In this document: positions 58,828-64,000 of the stretch, piece after piece
Position numbering within the stretch: position 1 is the first letter of the stretch
How the letters are laid out: each line of letters begins with the position of its first letter
Assembly: GCA_963811605.1 (NCBI GenBank)
Contig: CAWESA010000012.1
Span: 62,001 to 126,000 of the forward strand
Reading direction: 5' to 3'
Origin: CAVQLX01 sp963811605
GTDB taxonomy: Bacteria > Desulfobacterota > Binatia > DP-6
DNA: 64,000 bases
Program-made: the position numbers and the translations under genes
Notes under the pieces: generated by a model
What the model was told of the DNA's origin: nothing
Databases searched by the model: none
Seen by the model: the letters and a program-made list of their open reading frames with translations, nothing else

Positions 58828-61800
58828 TCAGTGAGCCAGCACCTCGGCGAGCGTCGCACGGCCGCGCTGCACGAGAGCGGTCAGCTCAGCCTTGCACGCC
58901 CCGGACACGCGCGACGGCTTCGCCCGGTTGATTCGCTTCAGGAGCACGACGAGCTGGCGGTCGGCGTGTTCGATGGCGCGAGCTTCCCGGGCCGGCGTCG
59001 TGGGACCCGCCGCATCGTCGAGGAAGTCGAGGGCGAGCGCGGTGCGTTTGCGGAGCCGGTCTGCGAGCCCGGAGTCGGTTCCATCGGGCCCACAGACCGC
59101 CGTCGCGATGCGCTGGAGCTCGCATGTCGCGCGCCCCACGGGGTCGTCGATGGTGTCCCCTGTGCAGAGGCCGGCGTCGCACCTGTCGTCGAGCGTGCAC
59201 GGGTCGCCGTCGTTGCAGGATCCGACGACCGGAATGCCGCATCGGCCCGTCGCGGCGTCACAGACGTCGGCCGTGCAGGGGTTGCCGTCGTCGGGACAGG
59301 TGCGGCGCGGGCCGCCATCACAGATGCCCGCTGCGCAGCGGTCGGCAGCGGTGCAGGCGTCGCCGTCGTCGCATGCCCCTGGTGTGGGCATCCCGCAGGA
59401 GCCCGACGCCGGGTCGCAGATGTCGCTGGTGCACGGATTGCCGTCGTCGGGGCAGGCGACCGGCGCGCCGGGCATGCAGTCGGCCTGGAGATCACAGCGC
59501 TCCGCCCCGTTGCAGGTATCGCCATCGCTGCAGGCGTCGTCCTGCGGGGTGTGCCTGCACGCGCCCGCGAGACACGTGTCGGTCGTACAGGAGATGGCGT
59601 CATCGCATTCGGCGTCGGCGACGCAACCGACCGGAAGGGCGAGCCCGAGGTTCCACGGGCTGGCGGTCGAGGTGAGCACCGTCAGGCGCACGTCGCCATC
59701 GGGGAGGCGCTCGCGAAGCGTCACGCACGGATCGGGGAAGGCCGTTCCCGGGGCCCCGGAGCACTCGATGATCGGCACCGTGTTCTTGAACACCTGCAGG
59801 GTGAGCTCGGTCTCCTCGGCGGGCACGCGGGAGACGTCGAGGACGAACGCGATCTGGAGCGGCGCCTCCGGTGTCGCGGGCGGCGCCGCGATGTTGATCT
59901 GCTGAGCCAAGAACTGAAATCCCTCGGGTGCGGGTAGTGTCATCAACGATTCCGAGATGCTCACCGTGCCGCCAGTCGGCGTGATCACCGAGGTCTCGAT
60001 CGGGTCGCTCGGTGTGGCGCCGTCGCCCTCGGTGTCGCTGCTCACGATCCCGCCGGGCCCCACCGTCCCGGTGATCGCCTCGCCGGTGAGCTGGAGCAGG
60101 ATGCCGAGCTGCGCATCGCTCGTCCCGCTCTCGACGCCATTGAGGACGAACGGCAACAGCCCGCTCGCCGGCGGTGGCGTGGCCAGCAATGCGCCGGAGC
60201 CGGGGAACACCGTAATGGCGAACGTTCCGGCGGCATCGGTCGTGGCGCGCGGCGACTGCGTCCCGCTGAAGCCGGTGGCCACGACGTCGTAGAAGCTCGT
60301 CGTGATGGCGACGTTGCCGACGGGTTGCCCCGCGGGATCCACGACGGTGCCCGTGACCTGGAACGCCTCGGGAAGCGTGATCTCGTCGGTCACGTCGGCA
60401 GAGACGGTGACCGTCTCGTCCAGGCTGATCGCGAAGCTCGGCGGGAGGTCGGGCACAGGGAAGTCCGGCGCATAGGTGAGATGGCGCTCGAAGACGCCGG
60501 GGCGCACGGGGATGCTGAAGCTTCCGCCGGGGTCGGTGGCGGCCCCGGCGACCCGGATGCCGTCGTATAGATCCACCGAGACCTCGCCGGCTCCGGCTCC
60601 TCCCGCGGTTCGCACGTGTCCGGCGTAGATGGTGTCGCTCAGGGTGACGCTGGCGGTTGTATCGGCGGCGACCACGATGTCTGCCGATCCCGTGGCGAGG
60701 CCACTGCCGGGCGGGGGAATCGCCTCGAACGATCCCATCCCGGGGAGAACCTCGAGCGTGAACTCGCCGTTCGCGTCTGTGGTCGCTTCGAAGCTCTGCT
60801 CACCGGTGACGTCGCCGGCGAGAACGTCGAAGAAGCCGGAGAGGATGCTCGCACCGGCGACGGGCTGACCCCCGGGGTCGACGATCTTGCCAATCAGTCG
60901 GAAGGTGCCTGGGAGGCGGATGGTCTCATCGCTGTCGTCGACGATGTCGACCGTTCCTGGCAGGAGGAGGAAGAAGGCCTGGGGCAATTCGGCGTTCGAC
61001 GCCGGGAACGAGACGTTGGAGACGCGGCGCAGGTAGGTGCCGGGAGACACGGCGATGCTGGCCACCCCGTCGGCGCCCGTGACACCACCGTCGGTGAGGC
61101 CGTTGGCGTCCTCGAGCTCGACGAGGACGTCGCTCACCCCGGCGCCCGTCGCCGTCTCGACTCGGGCCCGATAGTGCGTGTCGGGAAGGACGACCGGGAG
61201 GCTCGTCGCGTCGGTTGCCACCAGCCGCACCACCTGCGACCCGAGGGCACTCCCCGCCGGCGGCACCGCGAGCAGCAGCACGGTCGACGGGAAGATCGGA
61301 ACTGCAAAACCGCCGTCGGCACCCGCGATCGCGTCGAAGGCCTGCGTGCCCGTGAAGCCCGCCGCGAACACTTCGGAGAAGAGGGCGAACAGGCTCGAGC
61401 CGCCGACGGGGGTGCCGCCGGGATCGACGACCATCCCCGACAGCATCAGCGTCTGCGGCAGGGTGATCATCTCGTTCGTCTCGACGAGCACATCCACCGT
61501 CCCGTCGACCGACAAGGAGAATCCCCGTGGCAGCCCGGCAGCCGGCTCTCCGGTGGGTGCATACTCGAGGCGGCGGCGGTACTCCCCCGGGGGAACGACC
61601 ATGCTGAACGCACCGCTCGGATCCGTCACCGCGGTGGCGCTGATCCCGAAGCCCTCGAGGATCACCTGCACACCGCCCACGCCGCCGCCGGAAGCCATGG
61701 CAACGCGGCCGAGATAGCGGCCCGCCGAGGCAGAGACCAGGAACAGGTCGAGGGCCACGTTGCCGGCGAGCGCGCGACCACGCACCAGCTGCGCGACGAA

Positions 61801-62064
61801 GCCGCTCGCGACGGGCGGAGCGACGCGGATGTCGTAGGGACCGTCGGGCAGGGCGACCTGGTACTGCCCGCTGACGTCGGTCACGCTCGATGCGACCACG
61901 ACCGCCGAGTCGGGCGTGAGAAACGTGACCGCGGCCGCGCCCACCCCGGTGCCGTTCGCCGTTGCGACGCGGCCCGCCACCTGCGCCGCCTGCGCCCCCG
62001 GCGTCTCCAGCAGGACAGCCACGAACAGGATGGGCACGAGGCCCCGTGAACCGGCGAAGCGCAT
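58828..62064 (-). CDS. Large secreted beta-sandwich and Cys-rich repeat protein
   Basis: A 1078-residue protein starting at ATG 62064 with a signal peptide (ends near GAQA|AQVAG). Residues about 30-640 contain several carboxypeptidase-regulatory-like beta-sandwich repeats. Each has a VVDPGGxPVxG strand, a DAxGxFxIxVxPG turn and a YxRRL/YxxH-type strand. Residues about 814-970 form a Cys-rich module of DDGNPCTxDxCDxxxGxCG units (about 20 Cys). The last ~108 residues are helical and basic. Cys-rich units of this kind are common in deltaproteobacterial surface proteins (family knowledge). Function unknown; adhesion or matrix role is inference. ATG 62064 has GAGAGGGG upstream; an earlier TTG adds 10 residues. 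Confidence 0.85.
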   Translation of the reverse strand: MRFAGSRGLVPILFVAVLLETPGAQAAQVAGRVATANGTGVGAAAVTFLTPDSAVVVASSVTDVSGQYQVALPDGPYDIRVAPPVASGFVAQLVRGRALAGNVALDLFLVSASAGRYLGRVAMASGGGVGGVQVILEGFGISATAVTDPSGAFSMVVPPGEYRRRLEYAPTGEPAAGLPRGFSLSVDGTVDVLVETNEMITLPQTLMLSGMVVDPGGTPVGGSSLFALFSEVFAAGFTGTQAFDAIAGADGGFAVPIFPSTVLLLAVPPAGSALGSQVVRLVATDATSLPVVLPDTHYRARVETATGAGVSDVLVELEDANGLTDGGVTGADGVASIAVSPGTYLRRVSNVSFPASNAELPQAFFLLLPGTVDIVDDSDETIRLPGTFRLIGKIVDPGGQPVAGASILSGFFDVLAGDVTGEQSFEATTDANGEFTLEVLPGMGSFEAIPPPGSGLATGSADIVVAADTTASVTLSDTIYAGHVRTAGGAGAGEVSVDLYDGIRVAGAATDPGGSFSIPVRPGVFERHLTYAPDFPVPDLPPSFAISLDETVTVSADVTDEITLPEAFQVTGTVVDPAGQPVGNVAITTSFYDVVATGFSGTQSPRATTDAAGTFAITVFPGSGALLATPPPASGLLPFVLNGVESGTSDAQLGILLQLTGEAITGTVGPGGIVSSDTEGDGATPSDPIETSVITPTGGTVSISESLMTLPAPEGFQFLAQQINIAAPPATPEAPLQIAFVLDVSRVPAEETELTLQVFKNTVPIIECSGAPGTAFPDPCVTLRERLPDGDVRLTVLTSTASPWNLGLALPVGCVADAECDDAISCTTDTCLAGACRHTPQDDACSDGDTCNGAERCDLQADCMPGAPVACPDDGNPCTSDICDPASGSCGMPTPGACDDGDACTAADRCAAGICDGGPRRTCPDDGNPCTADVCDAATGRCGIPVVGSCNDGDPCTLDDRCDAGLCTGDTIDDPVGRATCELQRIATAVCGPDGTDSGLADRLRKRTALALDFLDDAAGPTTPAREARAIEHADRQLVVLLKRINRAKPSRVSGACKAELTALVQRGRATLAEVLAH

Positions 62065-62109
62065 GCACCACCCCTCTCGGCAGACGAGCCGCAATGTCTG
62101 TCGAGCAGA

Positions 62110-62138
62110 GTTCTAGCTGCGCGCGGCGTCGGTGAGAA
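62110..62138 (-). promoter_or_regulatory. Promoter of the 62064 gene
   Basis: On the minus strand: TTCTCA (62138-62133), 17-base spacer, TAGAAC (62115-62110). Predicted leader about 40 bases with a good ribosome-binding site. The 176-base gap 62065-62240 also contains a short G+C-rich hairpin (CCGGGC...GCCCGG, about 62192-62206) that could end the nnrU transcript. Confidence 0.35.
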
Positions 62139-62240
62139 GGGAGGTGCGTCGCCGACTGAACCTGACCGCGGGCGGGAACGCCTCCGAATGATTCCCCGGG
62201 CGCGGCCCGGTCGCCGGCGGTGGGACCGTGCGCCCGGCGC

Positions 62241-63053
62241 TCAGCGTCCGGAGGGCGTCACCGCCATCCCGAATGACGCGCGCCGCCGCGCGTGCCGGCG
62301 AGCGATCCGCCAGTCCTGCGCCATCAGGACCGCGGCGCCACCGACGACGACCGCGATCACCCAGGCGCCGCCGTGCGCGAAGATGCCGGGGTGTGCCCAC
62401 CGAAGAAAGGCGATGAGCGGAATCGCGACGACGAGCGACGTCCACGGCAGCTCGCGCAGGACGAGTCGCTGACGTCCCGACAGGATGGCCGCGAACGGCA
62501 CCAGCGACGTGACCGCGAGGAACGCCGCGAACGGGAGGCCCCGGCGCGCCAGCAGCTTGCGGTCCTGGTGCCAGGAGCCGGCCAGCGCCAGGAGCGAGAG
62601 CCCGGCGCAGAAGACCGCGCCGATCAGGTGTGGTGCGAGGAGCGCGTGTGCGCCGGCGGCCATGCCCACGCCGACGAAGAACGGATGCCGCGTGATGCGC
62701 TCGAGGCCGTGCGGCTCGGGCGGGCCATCCCTGCCGATGGCGTAGGCCGAGCCCGGGTAGGGCACCAGGGAGGCGATGACGAGCACCAGGCCCGCCACGA
62801 CGATCCCGAGCAGCAGCAGGCGCGGTGCGCCGGAGCCGCCGAGCGCCAGCCCCGGAGCGCCCTCGAGGCGATGGTCGGCGTAGAACCACACCATGGTCGC
62901 GAAGGCGACCGAGGCGACGGCGGAGAAGAGGACCAGGAAGCCCCGTTCGCCGAGCCGCGCGACGAGCCCCGCACGCACGCGTGTGGTCGCGAGCGAGATG
63001 TGCGTCCCCGCGAAGACGAGCCAGAGTGCGGCGAGGACGATGGCGGGCTGCAT
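62241..63053 (-). CDS. NnrU-like/isoprenylcysteine-methyltransferase-fold membrane protein
   Basis: A 270-residue polytopic protein with about seven hydrophobic segments and the motif ITRHPFFVGVGMAAGAHAL, which resembles the HPxY/F region of ICMT/NnrU-family proteins. NnrU is linked to nitric-oxide reductase loci, but its reaction is not established, and no nor genes are here. ATG 63053 lies 10 bases after the GbsR-like stop, so it is probably co-transcribed with and controlled by that regulator. Confidence 0.75.
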   Translation of the reverse strand: MQPAIVLAALWLVFAGTHISLATTRVRAGLVARLGERGFLVLFSAVASVAFATMVWFYADHRLEGAPGLALGGSGAPRLLLLGIVVAGLVLVIASLVPYPGSAYAIGRDGPPEPHGLERITRHPFFVGVGMAAGAHALLAPHLIGAVFCAGLSLLALAGSWHQDRKLLARRGLPFAAFLAVTSLVPFAAILSGRQRLVLRELPWTSLVVAIPLIAFLRWAHPGIFAHGGAWVIAVVVGGAAVLMAQDWRIARRHARRRASFGMAVTPSGR

Positions 63054-63063
63054 GGGGCACCTC

Positions 63064-63609
63064 CTATTTTCGCGAGCGCGGGCGGGCCACCTGGAGCGGC
63101 ACGACCGTGGCGAGGCTGGCCGGGTCGAGCGGCTTCCCCTGCGAGAAGGCGCCGAAGCCGGCATCGATGGCCTGGAAGAACAGGCGCAGCGCCGCCAGGC
63201 GGGCGGCGACGAACGCCGCCGAGTCGCTGCGCCCGTGCGGCTCCGCGGCGGCGCGCTCCGTGTCGGCGATGGTGGCGAGCACCTGCCGCACGGTCCAGCG
63301 GAAGCGGCGCTCCATGATCTCCTGCATGACGCGCCAGAATCCCGTCGCCGCCTCGTAGTGATCCTTGCGCGAGCCCGGTGTCGGCACCCGGCGCACCAGG
63401 TGCCAGTCGACCAGGCCGCGGATGTTCACCGACACGTTGCTCTTGCTCTGGCCGAGCGCGGCCGCGATCGCCTCCAGCGCGAGCGGCTCGGCACGCAGGT
63501 AGAGGAGGGCGAAGATGCGGCCCTGGAGCTGCGACAGGATGCCCGACGTGGCGGCCGCGGCGCCCATGCCGTCGACGAAGATGCCGGTCGTCCTGTCCAT
63601 CTCGACCAT
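63064..63609 (-). CDS. GbsR/MarR-type transcriptional regulator
   Basis: A 181-residue protein with a winged-helix domain (residues about 25-95): GRIFALLYLRAEPLALEAIAAALGQSKSNVSVNIRGLVDWHLVRRV followed by SRKDHYEAATGFWRVM, the signature of the GbsR subfamily. Members act as repressors of small operons. A palindrome (63621-63630) lies between its -35 and -10 boxes. ATG 63609 lies 6 bases after the -10; a second ATG at 63600 is possible. Confidence 0.85.
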   Translation of the reverse strand: MVEMDRTTGIFVDGMGAAAATSGILSQLQGRIFALLYLRAEPLALEAIAAALGQSKSNVSVNIRGLVDWHLVRRVPTPGSRKDHYEAATGFWRVMQEIMERRFRWTVRQVLATIADTERAAAEPHGRSDSAAFVAARLAALRLFFQAIDAGFGAFSQGKPLDPASLATVVPLQVARPRSRK

Positions 63610-63615
63610 ACTGTG

Positions 63616-63644
63616 CGTTTAGAATATTCTGAACACACGGTCAA
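63616..63644 (-). promoter_or_regulatory. Promoter of the gbsR-nnrU operon, leaderless spacing
   Basis: On the minus strand: TTGACC (63644-63639), 17-base spacer, TAAACG (63621-63616), ending 6 bases before ATG 63609. No ribosome-binding site precedes the ATG. Confidence 0.5.
63621..63630. promoter_or_regulatory. Palindromic operator between -35 and -10
   Basis: AGAATATTCT, a perfect 10-base palindrome (with partial extension TTCAGAATATTCTAAA on the minus strand) that sits inside the gbsR promoter spacer. It is the most AT-rich spot in this part of the window. Probable autoregulatory site. Confidence 0.5.
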
Positions 63645-63690
63645 GGCCCGGCGTCCGGCGACCGCCTCCGGCGCGTCGACGCGGTGGCGT

Positions 63691-64000
63691 TCAGGAGTTC
63701 TTCGCGGTGCCGGTCTTCTCCTGCGTCGCCTTGTAGGTGAAGCCCTGCTCGGTGACGAAGGTCTGCACGGCCGTGAAGCTCGCCGGCACGGTCACCGGGA
63801 CGTTCTTCACGGTGGCGTTCACGAGGCCGTACTCCTCGAAGATCGCCTTGAAGTCGCCCTTCAGCTGGAACGAGAACTTGACGGTGCCGGCCTTCGTGAC
63901 GCCCTTGGCCAGCTTGGGCTGCAGCGAGAACTTGTTGCCGCCGCCATTGTTGGCCTTGCCGGACTTGTTCATGATGAAGCTCTGGCTGGCGCCGCCCACG
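63691..64000 (-). CDS. Unrecognised protein, C-terminal part
   Basis: The gene continues beyond the window edge; 102 codons are visible and no start can be chosen. The sequence is beta-rich, with Lys, Thr and Phe (NKFSLQPKLAKGV, KFSFQLKGDFKAIFEEYG, VPVTVPASF, FVTEQGFTYKAT). It does not resemble a family I can name. The composition suits a secreted or outer-surface protein. Its stop lies 81 bases upstream of the gbsR start. Confidence 0.6.
   Translation of the reverse strand, partial: VGGASQSFIMNKSGKANNGGGNKFSLQPKLAKGVTKAGTVKFSFQLKGDFKAIFEEYGLVNATVKNVPVTVPASFTAVQTFVTEQGFTYKATQEKTGTAKNS

Noticed and set aside
62192..62206. Hairpin CCGGGC...GCCCGG as a strong terminator
   Set aside because: The stem is only six bases with no T-run; mentioned only within the promoter entry.

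Overview
The window is about 70% G+C, almost every codon ends in G or C, and genes are packed with 1-4 base stop/start overlaps. Gene content (a complete type II secretion pseudopilus, an ABC-exported surface polysaccharide, large Cys-rich and collagen-like secreted proteins, an archaeal-type class I aldolase next to GlpX) suggests an uncultured Gram-negative lineage of the former Deltaproteobacteria, for example Binatota (Desulfobacterota_B) or Myxococcota. This is inference; no rRNA or phylogenetic marker settles it.

Layout. (1) 2-436: 3' end of an alkaline-phosphatase-superfamily gene. (2) 496-10956: type II secretion operon gspF-G-H-I-J-K-L-M-C-D, with no gspE or gspO in the window. (3) 11034-15708: a ferredoxin/membrane/alpha-crystallin fusion, rimI, pyrD, a PKD lipoprotein and an M6-like metalloprotease. 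(4) 15774-45538: a large surface-polysaccharide locus. It holds GT2 and GT4 glycosyltransferases, rfbC/rfbD-like and SDR sugar-nucleotide genes, a Wzm/Wzt ABC exporter, a sulfatase-fold lipoprotein, an SGNH-MBOAT fusion, several methyltransferases, an asparagine-synthase-type amidotransferase, an esterase, and two unusual fusions (GT2-CapK/PaaK and GT2-methyltransferase). (5) 45689-50330: two MsbA-type ABC half-transporters and a lipoprotein peptidase. (6) 50343-53027: a Mut7-C PIN-like protein, a small zinc-ribbon protein, fbaB (frameshifted) and glpX. (7) 53109-55593: a TetR regulator with a visible operator, followed by the eroded remains of an aromatic-ring meta-cleavage operon. (8) 55603-62064: three secreted proteins on the minus strand (a four-repeat protein, a collagen-like protein, a 1078-residue beta-sandwich/Cys-rich protein). 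(9) 62241-64000: a GbsR/MarR regulator with an NnrU-like membrane protein, and the 3' part of an unrecognised gene.

How the genes work together. Regions 4 and 5 look like one envelope-glycan programme. Nucleotide-sugar enzymes feed glycosyltransferases, methyl and acyl groups and an amide are added, and Wzm/Wzt exports the chain, with the Wzt C-terminal domain probably reading its end. Region 2 would carry proteins across the outer membrane; the signal-peptide proteins of region 8 are possible cargo, but nothing here proves it.

Two window-wide signals stand out. Three genes (rimI, rfbD, second ABC transporter) lack any usable ATG/GTG/TTG and appear to start at CTG inside a CTGA stop/start overlap. 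About ten monocistronic or first-in-operon genes have a sigma70-like -10 box only 6-10 bases before the start codon, which suggests frequent leaderless transcription. Two otherwise normal genes (gspM, fbaB) carry a single-base frameshift that may be an assembly error.
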